From assembly GCA_949295085.1 (NCBI GenBank), contig CASFJS010000010.1, positions 1 to 46,032 of the forward strand: a stretch of 46,032 bases of DNA. Reading direction: 5' to 3'. A program made the position numbers and the translations under genes. This DNA is from an uncultured Pseudomonadota bacterium. GTDB taxonomy: Bacteria > Pseudomonadota > Alphaproteobacteria > RF32 > CAG-239. Of the stretch, positions 17,698 through 26,751 are shown piece by piece. How positions within the stretch are numbered: position 1 is the first letter of the stretch; every line of letters begins with the position of its first letter. Below the pieces are notes generated by a model. It was not told the DNA's origin. It did not search any database and saw only the letters and a list, made by a program, of their open reading frames with translations.

Positions 17698-19251
17698 ATG
17701 TCGGTATCTGCCAGCGAAATATCTTCAATTATCAGGGATAAAATTGCCCAATCGGATGCTAAAATCGATGTTGCTCAGGTGGGCAGAGTTTTGTCCGTCG
17801 GTGATGGTGTGGCGCGGGTTTACGGTCTGGATGAAGTACAGGCCGGTGAACTGGTCGAATTTGCCAGCGGCGTTAAAGGTATGGCATTGAATCTGGAAGA
17901 AGATAATGTCGGCGTTGTTATTTTCGGCTCGGATCAGGATATTAAGGAGGGGGATATCGTCAAGAGAACCGAATCCATCGTCAGCGTTCCTGTCGGCAAA
18001 GAGCTTCTGGGACGTGTGGTTAACGCCTTGGGTGAGCCGATTGACGGTTTGGGAGCCGTTAAAGCCAGAGAATACAGGCGCTCGGATGTCAAGGCTCCCG
18101 GTATTATTGCCCGGCGTTCGGTACATGAGCCAGTACAGACCGGAATTAAAATGATTGATTCTTTAATTCCCATCGGCCGCGGTCAGCGTGAATTGATTAT
18201 CGGTGATCGTCAGACCGGTAAAACCGCGATTATTCTTGATACAATCATTAATCAGAAAAAGGTTAATGATGCGGCTAAGAGCGATAAAGATAAATTGTTT
18301 TGTATTTATGTCGCCATCGGGCAGAAACGCTCGACAGTGGCACAAGTCGTTAAGACCTTGAGGGATTATGGTGCATTGGATTATACAATTGTTGTGGCGG
18401 CAACAGCCTCTGATGCGGCGCCGATGCAGTATATTGCCCCTTATTCCGGATGTGCGATGGGGGAGTATTTCCGTGACAACAGTATGCACGCCGTTATTTT
18501 TTACGATGATTTATCCAAGCAGGCAACGGCTTACCGACAGATGTCTTTGTTGCTGCGTCGTCCGCCAGGGCGTGAGGCTTATCCGGGCGATGTGTTCTAT
18601 TTGCATTCACGTTTGTTGGAACGTGCGGCAAAGATGAGCGACGCCGAGGGCGCCGGGTCATTGACGGCGTTGCCGGTGATTGAAACGCAAGCGGGAGATG
18701 TTTCGGCATATATTCCGACCAATGTAATCTCAATCACCGATGGCCAGATATTTTTGGAAACGTCGCTGTTCTATCAGGGCGTTCGGCCGGCTGTTAATGT
18801 CGGTATCTCGGTTTCGCGTGTCGGATCGGCAGCGCAGATCAAAGCCATGAAGCAAGTGTCCGGTTCAATGAAACTGGACTTGGCACAGTTTCGTGAAATG
18901 GCTGCGTTTTCGCAATTTGCTTCGGATTTGGATCAGTCAACCAAAAATTTGTTGGCCAGAGGCGCCCGGTTGACCGAAATGTTGAAGCAACCGCAATATC
19001 AACCGATGCCTGTCGAGGAAGAAGTTGTTTCCATCTTTGCCGGCGTTAAGGGCTTTTTGGATGGTATTGAAATATCGCAGGTACGCGCGTTTGAACAATC
19101 GGCGCTGCAAAATTTGCGCAGCGAGCATGCCGATTTGCTCAAAGAGATTGCCGAGCAAAAAGTTATCTCGGAAGAGACGGAAGCAAAACTGACTGATTTC
19201 TACCAGAAATTTCAGAAACGGTTTTGCGAAACGACGGGTAAAGCGGCATAG
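17698..19251 (+). CDS. atpA: ATP synthase F1 subunit alpha
   Basis: A 517-aa alpha subunit, the regulatory nucleotide-binding partner of beta in the F1 hexamer. The P-loop [10 protein letters not shown] is near residue 170 and the alpha signature [13 protein letters not shown] near 365, with the arginine finger in the latter region. The N-terminal [12 protein letters not shown] helix binds delta. It starts one base after the atpH stop, indicating coupled translation. Length is normal (~510). Confidence 0.98.
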   Translation: MSVSASEISSIIRDKIAQSDAKIDVAQVGRVLSVGDGVARVYGLDEVQAGELVEFASGVKGMALNLEEDNVGVVIFGSDQDIKEGDIVKRTESIVSVPVGKELLGRVVNALGEPIDGLGAVKAREYRRSDVKAPGIIARRSVHEPVQTGIKMIDSLIPIGRGQRELIIGDRQTGKTAIILDTIINQKKVNDAAKSDKDKLFCIYVAIGQKRSTVAQVVKTLRDYGALDYTIVVAATASDAAPMQYIAPYSGCAMGEYFRDNSMHAVIFYDDLSKQATAYRQMSLLLRRPPGREAYPGDVFYLHSRLLERAAKMSDAEGAGSLTALPVIETQAGDVSAYIPTNVISITDGQIFLETSLFYQGVRPAVNVGISVSRVGSAAQIKAMKQVSGSMKLDLAQFREMAAFSQFASDLDQSTKNLLARGARLTEMLKQPQYQPMPVEEEVVSIFAGVKGFLDGIEISQVRAFEQSALQNLRSEHADLLKEIAEQKVISEETEAKLTDFYQKFQKRFCETTGKAA

Positions 19252-19262
19252 GGTAACAGACA

Positions 19263-20165
19263 ATGGCCGGTTTGAAAGAACTAAGAACCCGAATTGAAAG
19301 CATCAGGTCGACGCAAAAAATTACGTCGGCGATGAAGATGGTTGCGGCCGCCAGATTGCGGCGGTCGCAAGATCTTTTGACAAAAGCCAAAAGTTATAAT
19401 GATGGCATGCTGACAATTGCCGGGCGTTTGTACAAAGATCTTAAGGAAGAAGCTCAGGCAGGAAAGGATGTCGTTTATCCGTCGATTATGCAGCCGAAAG
19501 CTGAGAATAAGAACTATCTTTTGACGGTCTTTTCATCGGATCGCGGTTTGTGCGGCAGTTATAACAGCTATATTTTACGCGAGACTGTTCGCCGCGTTGA
19601 GGAATTGCAACGTGAGGGCAAAAATGTCAAAGTATTGTGTGTCGGCAAAAAAATCGGTGATGCGCTGCGTCACAGACACCCGGAGGTTTTGTTTGATGTT
19701 TTGAGCGGGGTTAATGCAGACTATAAGGAAATCGAGCGGCTGTTGGAACCGATATTGGGTGCGTATATGCTCGATGAAATTGATGTCTGTGAGGTTATTT
19801 ATACGCATTTCGGGTCCGCAATCAATCGGGAGGTCCGGCGGCAACAATTTTTGCCGTTTGAGCTTGATATTGATCCGACTGATTCACGTTATGATGCCAA
19901 AATTGACAATGCTTTTTTTGAATATGATGCGTTTAAAGATAAAATATTCAACGATGTTATTTTTATGCTGGCGGCGGCAGATATGTTTGCAATGTTTTTG
20001 AATGCCCAGGCCAGTGAGCACGGCGCACGGATGACTTCGATGGACAATGCCACCCGTAATGCCAATGATATGGTGGCCAGATTGACTCTGAAGTATAATC
20101 GTCTGAGACAGGGGGCAATTACGACGGAGTTGATTGAAATTATCTCGGGTGCCGAGGCGTTGTAA
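19263..20165 (+). CDS. atpG: ATP synthase F1 subunit gamma
   Basis: A 300-aa gamma subunit, the rotating central shaft. The N-terminal coiled-coil strand LKELRTRIESIRSTQKITSAMKMVAA is split here as two signatures, LKELRTRIESIRSTQK and ITSAMKMVAAARLRR; the C-terminal helix ends with ITTELIEIISGAEAL, the diagnostic gamma tail. The core contains SDRGLCGSYN near residue 85. It follows atpA by 11 nt. Confidence 0.97.
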   Translation: MAGLKELRTRIESIRSTQKITSAMKMVAAARLRRSQDLLTKAKSYNDGMLTIAGRLYKDLKEEAQAGKDVVYPSIMQPKAENKNYLLTVFSSDRGLCGSYNSYILRETVRRVEELQREGKNVKVLCVGKKIGDALRHRHPEVLFDVLSGVNADYKEIERLLEPILGAYMLDEIDVCEVIYTHFGSAINREVRRQQFLPFELDIDPTDSRYDAKIDNAFFEYDAFKDKIFNDVIFMLAAADMFAMFLNAQASEHGARMTSMDNATRNANDMVARLTLKYNRLRQGAITTELIEIISGAEAL

Positions 20166-21764
<1,599 letters not shown>

Positions 21765-21782
21765 CAGATAAGGAAGCGTCTG

Positions 21783-22304
21783 ATGGGAAATGACATTCAT
21801 TTGACAATTGCCGTACCGAGCGGAATTTATAAGGAAGGAAACGCGGCGAGTGTTATTTTGCCGGCGGTGAGGGCGGATATCAATATTTTACCGGAAAGGG
21901 CTCCGAGTGTTTTTGTGCTTGATTTTGGCGTTATTCAGATCTTGGAAGCCAGCGGTAGCGTTAAAGAGCGTTATTTTATCCGGCCGGGTGTGGCACAGGT
22001 TGTTAAAAACCAATGCCAGGTGATGACACAGGATATTATTCCGTTTGAGGATATCAAGCCCTATGACGCTAAGCGGAAAGTTGAGACGGCAGCGGATGAG
22101 CAGGAGCGGTTGTTTTATCAGATGATACTTGACTATCAGCGCGGTATTCGCCGTCGCTATTTACGGACCTTGAAATTGTTTTCCGATAAATCCGGATTAC
22201 CGAAGACGCACGAAGAGGTCGTTGCCGATATCCGGGCGGAAATGGCCGAGCTGGAAAAACGTATATCGGCAGAGAAAGTGTCTGATAAAAAAGAGGAGGC
22301 ATAA
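21783..22304 (+). CDS. atpC: ATP synthase F1 subunit epsilon
   Basis: A 173-aa epsilon subunit, which couples the rotor and can inhibit F1. The N-terminal beta-sandwich carries a diverged pattern (SVILPAVRADINILPERAP replaces the usual GEMGVLPGHAP), followed by FIRPGVAQVVKN. The C-terminus is ~35-40 residues longer than typical and ends in a charged helix (AEMAELEKRISAEKVSDKKEEA). The assignment depends on position after atpD as well as on sequence. Confidence 0.87.
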   Translation: MGNDIHLTIAVPSGIYKEGNAASVILPAVRADINILPERAPSVFVLDFGVIQILEASGSVKERYFIRPGVAQVVKNQCQVMTQDIIPFEDIKPYDAKRKVETAADEQERLFYQMILDYQRGIRRRYLRTLKLFSDKSGLPKTHEEVVADIRAEMAELEKRISAEKVSDKKEEA

Positions 22305-22820
22305 ATGTTTTTGGAAGCGGGGCTTTTGACCAGACGATCGGTGCGGCAGTTTGAGGCGGGGCGGAAAATTCCGCACAGTGATATTGAAGATTTGTTAAAG
22401 ATTGCCATGTATGCGCCGTCGGGGTGCAATAAACAGCCATGGGAATTTGTGGTGGTTGAGGACGCGGTCACAAAAGAAAAAATTACCCAAATTCATCCAT
22501 ATGCATCGTTTTTAAAAGACGCGGCGGCGGCAATTGTTGTTTGCGGTGATGTAAAGCAGCAGTTGGAGGATAATTTTTGGATTGTTGATACTTCGGCAGC
22601 GGTTGAAAATCTTTTGCTGGCTATCCATGGCAAAGGGCTTGGCGGATGCTGGTGCGCGATTTATCCGTATGAAGAAAGGATGAAAGAGTTTCAAAAGCTT
22701 TTGGGATTGCCGGAAAATGTTAAGCCGAATGCGTTGGTGGTGGTCGGGTATCCGAGCAAAATCCCGCCGCAACCCAAAGACCGGTTTAAGCCGGAAAAAA
22801 TTCATTACGACAGATGGTAG
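22305..22820 (+). CDS. Nitroreductase family protein
   Basis: A 171-aa FMN-dependent nitroreductase-like oxidoreductase. The N-terminal RRSVRQFEAGRKI (FMN phosphate binding) is followed by APSGCNKQPWEFVVVED, and residues ~100-125 (DTSAAVENLLLAIHGKGLGG) form the dimer helix. It is at the short end of the family. It starts immediately after the atpC stop with GAGGAGG 5 nt before ATG, so it is the last gene of the ATP synthase transcript, an unusual position. The substrate is unknown. Confidence 0.9.
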   Translation: MFLEAGLLTRRSVRQFEAGRKIPHSDIEDLLKIAMYAPSGCNKQPWEFVVVEDAVTKEKITQIHPYASFLKDAAAAIVVCGDVKQQLEDNFWIVDTSAAVENLLLAIHGKGLGGCWCAIYPYEERMKEFQKLLGLPENVKPNALVVVGYPSKIPPQPKDRFKPEKIHYDRW

Positions 22821-22823
22821 AAA

Positions 22824-22851
22824 AAGAGCCTCTTTTCCGGAAGAGGCTCTT
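22824..22851. terminator. Bidirectional terminator
   Basis: An 11-bp perfect stem (AAGAGCCTCTT with AAGAGGCTCTT, loop TTCCGG) lies between the convergent nitroreductase and antiporter genes. It is followed by TTTTT on the minus strand and only a short T-run on the plus strand. Confidence 0.82.
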
Positions 22852-22867
22852 TGCAGGCGTGATAAAG

Positions 22868-24343
22868 CTAAATGCGGATCAGCCCGCGTGTCAGGGCATA
22901 AACGGCGGCCAGCGCAATTACAATTAAAATTCCGGCAGCCATCCGTTCTCTGCAAGAAAAGGCTTTTTCATCGGGAGCATTTTCGTGTCTGGCTTTGATA
23001 TAGACCGGAATACCCAGGGCGATGATAACAGCCGCCAATATCAGGTATTTTAATCCGGCGGCATAAATCAGCCACAAGGCGTACACCGCGCCAATGATGG
23101 CGGTGAACAGCGCCTCGGAACGCTTATAAGGCAGGCCGGTCGGAAATTCGCCGTCTTCGCATAATTTCCATAAATAGGCACAAGAGGCAAAATAAGCCGG
23201 CAAGACCATGACACTGGTAATGGAAAGCATGGTGTTCCAGGCATTGTTGGAAAAGTAAACCAATAACAAAAATAACTGCATGGCCAGGGATGTAACGATT
23301 AACGATACCGATGGTGATTCGTTTTTGTTTTCTTTGGCAAAAACTTTCGGAAAAGTACCGTCTCTGGCGGCTGCCTGCGGAATCTGTGCGGTAACAATGG
23401 TCCAGGCCAGCCAACTGGTTAATACCGAAATGACAAGGCCGATATTCATGATCCAGGCACCCCACGAGCCGACAGCTTTTTCCAAAATACCGGCGGTTGA
23501 CGGATTGGCCACGGCGGCCAATTCGCTTTGTGACATATAACCGAAAGGCAGTAGCGAAAGCAGCAGGTAAATAATGAGGCAGCTGAGGAAGCCCAAAATG
23601 GTTGCCGGGCCGATGTATGAGGCCGATTTGGCACGGTTGGACATCACAACGGCACCTTCAATACCGATGAATGCCCAAAGTGTAACCAGCATGGTGCTTT
23701 TGATTTGAGTGCTTAAATCGCCGAGTTTTGTCTTTGCGGCAATGGCTTCGCCCCAGAAATCAAGATCGAATTTATCCAGATGAAAAATCAAGGCCATAAC
23801 GATAATGAACAGCAACAATGGTACGATTTTGATAATAGTGCCGATATTGTTGATGATACTGGCCTGACGAACGCCGCGTAAAACCAAAAAGTTAAAGCCC
23901 CAGATAATGACAGAGCCACAGATGATTGAGAGCAGGTTGTTACCGCCGGCAAAGTGGGGCGGAAAAAAGTAGTTGAGGGCATCCATGGTGATGACGGCGT
24001 AGCCGACATTACCACATACCTGACACAACCAGTAAGACCAGCCGATGGTAAAGCCGGCATAAGAGCCGAATCCGGCGCGACTGTATGAATAAATGCCGGT
24101 TGTGAGGTCGGGTTTGGCCACGGACAGAATCGAAAAAGTACGGGCAATGAAATAAATGCCGATACCGGTAATAATCCAGGCCAACAAAATGGCACCGGCC
24201 GAGGCACCGGAGGCCATATTTTGCGGCAGGGAATAGATGCCGCCGCCAAGCATGGAACTGACGACAATGGCCGCCAGTGCCAAAATGCCCAAACCGTTCG
24301 GATTGTCTGCCGCAGCGGGTTTAAGGGGTTTTGTTTGTTTCAT
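22868..24343 (-). CDS. APC-family arginine/agmatine antiporter (AaxC-like)
   Basis: A 491-aa inner-membrane transporter with ~12-13 TM helices of the amino acid-polyamine-organocation family. The TM1 signature SSMLGGGIYSLPQNMA carries the substrate-binding GGG-type motif of basic amino acid/polyamine antiporters, and TM6 contains LWAFIGIEGAVVMSNRAKS. It lies 70 nt downstream of a pyruvoyl-dependent arginine decarboxylase, so arginine-in/agmatine-out exchange is the likely role: internal decarboxylation consumes a proton. The chlamydial AaxC/AaxB pair is the closest known parallel. ArcD-type arginine/ornithine exchange is an alternative that the context makes less likely. Confidence 0.85.
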   Translation of the reverse strand: MKQTKPLKPAAADNPNGLGILALAAIVVSSMLGGGIYSLPQNMASGASAGAILLAWIITGIGIYFIARTFSILSVAKPDLTTGIYSYSRAGFGSYAGFTIGWSYWLCQVCGNVGYAVITMDALNYFFPPHFAGGNNLLSIICGSVIIWGFNFLVLRGVRQASIINNIGTIIKIVPLLLFIIVMALIFHLDKFDLDFWGEAIAAKTKLGDLSTQIKSTMLVTLWAFIGIEGAVVMSNRAKSASYIGPATILGFLSCLIIYLLLSLLPFGYMSQSELAAVANPSTAGILEKAVGSWGAWIMNIGLVISVLTSWLAWTIVTAQIPQAAARDGTFPKVFAKENKNESPSVSLIVTSLAMQLFLLLVYFSNNAWNTMLSITSVMVLPAYFASCAYLWKLCEDGEFPTGLPYKRSEALFTAIIGAVYALWLIYAAGLKYLILAAVIIALGIPVYIKARHENAPDEKAFSCRERMAAGILIVIALAAVYALTRGLIRI

Positions 24344-24365
24344 TTTGCTGTTTCCTTAATTAAAC

Positions 24366-24400
24366 CATATCTCGGAATCAGAAAAAAACTCCGAGATATG
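24366..24400 (-). promoter_or_regulatory. Stem-loop between decarboxylase and antiporter genes
   Basis: An 11-bp perfect inverted repeat, CATATCTCGGA (24366-24376) and TCCGAGATATG (24390-24400), with a 13-nt loop. On the coding (minus) strand the loop holds a run of seven Ts and no T-run follows the stem, so it is not a standard terminator for the decarboxylase. On the plus strand TTTTT follows. It may stabilise the upstream mRNA segment or adjust the ratio of the two products. Confidence 0.5.
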
Positions 24401-24413
24401 TTTTTATAATCGG

Positions 24414-24998
24414 TTAAATTTCGGCAACCGGAGCATGTTCAAAGTTTAAAAAGCCCATGGCGGTCAGGCTGTAGCCGAATTGCTGTTTGATATTGACATA
24501 GTTGTGCCACATCTGGAAATCGGAGTGTTTGTCAACCCCGCGGATATCCAGTTCATGTTTTAGTGATTTGTTAAGCCACATTTCGGCGTGGCCTTTGGCG
24601 ATTTCGTCATCAATAAAAGTATCAAAATACTCAACGTATTCGGCTGCCCAGCCTCCAATCAGTTCGCCATTTTTATCACGTCCCCAACAGACGCCCAAAC
24701 CGGTGGCAATGGCTTTGTGGTCGTCACGGTTGGCGCCGTTGCCGGCCATAATAACCTCCAAAACGGCCCCGTGTTTGAACTGTTTGATAATTTTGTCATC
24801 CAAAGGGACTATTTTGCCGAAAAGTTCTTTAGGCAGAACGGAGGTATAAGGGACGACATTGAAGTTTTCGATTTTGGCCTGCATTAAAGCCGAATCATAG
24901 CAAAAGGTTTCAAAAGGTTGCGGGGGAATGCCGTCATCGGCTTGGCCGGCACCGCCGGTAATAAAAGCAAAAGTCGGATAACGAACGCCTTCGGTCAT
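24414..24998 (-). CDS. Pyruvoyl-dependent arginine decarboxylase
   Basis: A 194-aa proenzyme that self-cleaves and converts L-arginine to agmatine and CO2. The cleavage dipeptide is Thr52-Ser53 in [14 protein letters not shown]; the serine becomes the pyruvoyl group. Other family segments: [31 protein letters not shown] and [19 protein letters not shown]. From memory it closely resembles chlamydial AaxB, including the position of the cleavage site. I place the start at 24998 because AGGAG lies 8 nt upstream; a longer frame to 25082 has no such site. It is transcribed with the antiporter gene from its own promoter, giving a two-gene acid-resistance or arginine-use module. Confidence 0.93.
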   Translation of the reverse strand: MTEGVRYPTFAFITGGAGQADDGIPPQPFETFCYDSALMQAKIENFNVVPYTSVLPKELFGKIVPLDDKIIKQFKHGAVLEVIMAGNGANRDDHKAIATGLGVCWGRDKNGELIGGWAAEYVEYFDTFIDDEIAKGHAEMWLNKSLKHELDIRGVDKHSDFQMWHNYVNIKQQFGYSLTAMGFLNFEHAPVAEI

Positions 24999-25025
24999 TT
25001 TATTTCTCCTTAAAAAGTTAAATCG

Positions 25026-25050
25026 GAACAGCTTGTTGTTTAAGCTGCTC
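25026..25050 (-). promoter_or_regulatory. 5' leader stem-loop of decarboxylase mRNA
   Basis: GAACAGCTT (25026-25034) and AAGCTGCTC (25042-25050) form a 9-bp stem with one mismatch. The predicted transcription start lies about here, so the stem would form at the extreme 5' end of the mRNA, about 28 nt before the start codon. It may protect the mRNA end. Confidence 0.35.
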
Positions 25051-25053
25051 TGA

Positions 25054-25082
25054 TACATAAGCGTTGTTGTTTGTGCTTTCAA
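25054..25082 (-). promoter_or_regulatory. Promoter of the decarboxylase-antiporter operon
   Basis: On the minus strand, -35 TTGAAA (25077-25082), 17-bp spacer and -10 TATGTA (25054-25059). It lies after the terminator of the upstream pfk gene, so the module is an independent operon. Confidence 0.5.
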
Positions 25083-25089
25083 CCGGAAG

Positions 25090-25123
25090 GTAAAAAGAAA
25101 AACCCTGACTTAATGGTCAGGGT
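25090..25123 (-). terminator. Intrinsic terminator of pfk
   Basis: ACCCTGAC pairs with GTCAGGGT around a 6-nt loop. On the minus strand TTTTTCTTTTTA follows. It lies 26 nt beyond the pfk stop. Confidence 0.88.
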
Positions 25124-25148
25124 CTTTAACAAAATATTCGCCAAAAGA

Positions 25149-26228
25149 TTATATTTCGCCGATATAGATACCCAGATCTTTGGCTGCTTTGACGTATTTG
25201 CCTTGTGTATCAACCAGGGTCGTTCCGGATTTGACAACCTCTGGCAGATCAACCGCCGCAACTTCGCCGTTTTTCCAAACAACCATTTTATTGTCTTCAC
25301 CTTTGGCCAGCAGTTCGACGGCTTTGGCACCGAAAAGAGCGGCAAGCAGGCGATCAAAAGCAACCGGAACACCGGAGCGTTGCAAATGACCGAGCGTGGT
25401 GACTCGGAATTGAAATTCATTGTAACGTCGGCTGATTTCGCCACAGAGATATTGACCGATACCGCCGTAAATCATTTCGCCGACCATATTTTTGCTGCTG
25501 GTTACCGATGTGCCATTTTCGGTTTTTAAGCCTTCGGATACAATGATAACAGCATGGTTACGACCGCGCGCCTTAACCTCTTTGAGCTTGTTGATAATGC
25601 CGTTAAGACTGTAGGGTATTTCCGGAATCAGGCAAACATCGGCATTACCGGCCAAAGCCGAATGCAGGGCCAGGTGACCGGCGTCACGTCCCATGACTTC
25701 AACAATCATGGCGCGATTATGTGAACGAGCCGTCAGTTCCAGACTGTCGATAGACGTCGTACAATATTGAACGGCGGTTTGAAAGCCGACGGAAAATTCG
25801 GTGATCGGGGTATCGTTATCAATGGTTTTGGGAATGCCGATGATTTTGACCAGAGAACCTTTGCACATGTTGGATACGATGTTCATGCTGCCATCGCCGC
25901 CGACAACGACAATGGCATCCAATCCGAGCTCTTTGACCCCGACGGCAAAACGTTTGGAAACTTCTTCGAGGGATTCTATGCGCATGCCTTTGTTTAAAGA
26001 GCCGAGATATGAACCGCTGAGGCGCGGCCAAGGAGAATCGGAAAAGTTTTTGACGGTTAAAACCTCGTAACGGTGAGGTTTTTCGGTAATTCCTTCGGTT
26101 CCGTCATGGATACCGTAGACTTCCCATCCTTTTTTGCCGGCAGCGGCTACAACGGCGCTGATGACAGCGTTTAATCCGGCACAATCACCACCGGAAGTAA
26201 GAATACCAATTCGTTTGATTCCTTCCAT
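25149..26228 (-). CDS. pfkA: 6-phosphofructokinase (mixed ATP/PPi-type motifs)
   Basis: A 359-aa group A phosphofructokinase that phosphorylates fructose 6-phosphate. The first glycine loop ILTSGGDCAGLN is at 9-20. GGDGS at 110-114 carries the glycine typical of ATP-dependent enzymes (PPi enzymes have GGDD). PKTIDND at 133-139 carries the lysine typical of PPi-dependent and long-chain forms. This G/K combination is known from ATP-dependent group X enzymes such as those of actinomycetes and trypanosomes. The MGRDAGHLA substrate motif is present. Start ATG 26228 has GGAG 11 nt upstream; ATG 26246 and TTG 26258 are alternatives. Confidence 0.92.
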   Translation of the reverse strand: MEGIKRIGILTSGGDCAGLNAVISAVVAAAGKKGWEVYGIHDGTEGITEKPHRYEVLTVKNFSDSPWPRLSGSYLGSLNKGMRIESLEEVSKRFAVGVKELGLDAIVVVGGDGSMNIVSNMCKGSLVKIIGIPKTIDNDTPITEFSVGFQTAVQYCTTSIDSLELTARSHNRAMIVEVMGRDAGHLALHSALAGNADVCLIPEIPYSLNGIINKLKEVKARGRNHAVIIVSEGLKTENGTSVTSSKNMVGEMIYGGIGQYLCGEISRRYNEFQFRVTTLGHLQRSGVPVAFDRLLAALFGAKAVELLAKGEDNKMVVWKNGEVAAVDLPEVVKSGTTLVDTQGKYVKAAKDLGIYIGEI

Positions 26229-26252
26229 TTTACTTAAGACTCCCATAAAATG

Positions 26253-26281
26253 TTGCAAATTAATTTAATTTGATATATACT
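26253..26281 (+). promoter_or_regulatory. Putative promoter for DUF465 gene
   Basis: TTGCAA (26253-26258), 17-bp spacer and TATACT (26276-26281), about 75 bp before the gene. It lies in the AT-rich divergent region that must also hold the pfk promoter on the other strand. Confidence 0.4.
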
Positions 26282-26355
26282 AATACAGATTTAAGAGGTA
26301 TTTTCCAGAAAAAAATGCAATTTAGTCAGATTTATATCGAAAGGACGTTAATTTA

Positions 26356-26568
26356 ATGTTAAATCAAAACCCGAATGCCCGTTTGTTGCAGCAATTGTGC
26401 GAGTTGAAACTGGAAGAACGCCGGGTTCGTTCGGATATTCGGCATCTGGTTAAAAACAACCGGACAATTGATTTTTTTAAGGCAAAACAGCTCAGCAGCC
26501 TCAAATCCGGCGTTAAACAAAAAATTAAGGCGGTTGAGGCGAGAATTACACCGAACATCATCGCTTAA
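26356..26568 (+). CDS. DUF465 (YdcH-like) small protein
   Basis: A 70-aa basic helical protein. The pattern ELKLEERRVRSDI then FKAKQLSSLKSGVKQKIKAV and the terminal ITPNIIA match the DUF465 family, common in one or more copies in alphaproteobacteria, where the C-terminus is typically PDIIA. It is probably a short coiled coil; function unknown. AAGGA precedes the ATG by ~10 nt. Bases 26569-26751, up to the convergent ppiD end, hold no gene I can support. Confidence 0.75.
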   Translation: MLNQNPNARLLQQLCELKLEERRVRSDIRHLVKNNRTIDFFKAKQLSSLKSGVKQKIKAVEARITPNIIA

Positions 26569-26751
26569 AAATTCGGAATCGGCGTGTTTGAAAATGTTTT
26601 CGGCACGCCGGTCGTGTTTTTAAAATACGGGGCGCAGATAACGCCGGTATCCGGAAAACTCCGTACGGCTTCCGCCATCTTGAAAAACAGTTTTCGGAAT
26701 CACCATGGCAACCGGCTTGTGTGTGCAGGTTGCGGCTGTTGGCGGCAGATG

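Noticed and set aside
24999..25082. 28-codon N-terminal extension of arginine decarboxylase
   Set aside because: It crosses the predicted promoter and leader stem-loop, is unlike the family, and moves the cleavage site from its usual position at residue 52.
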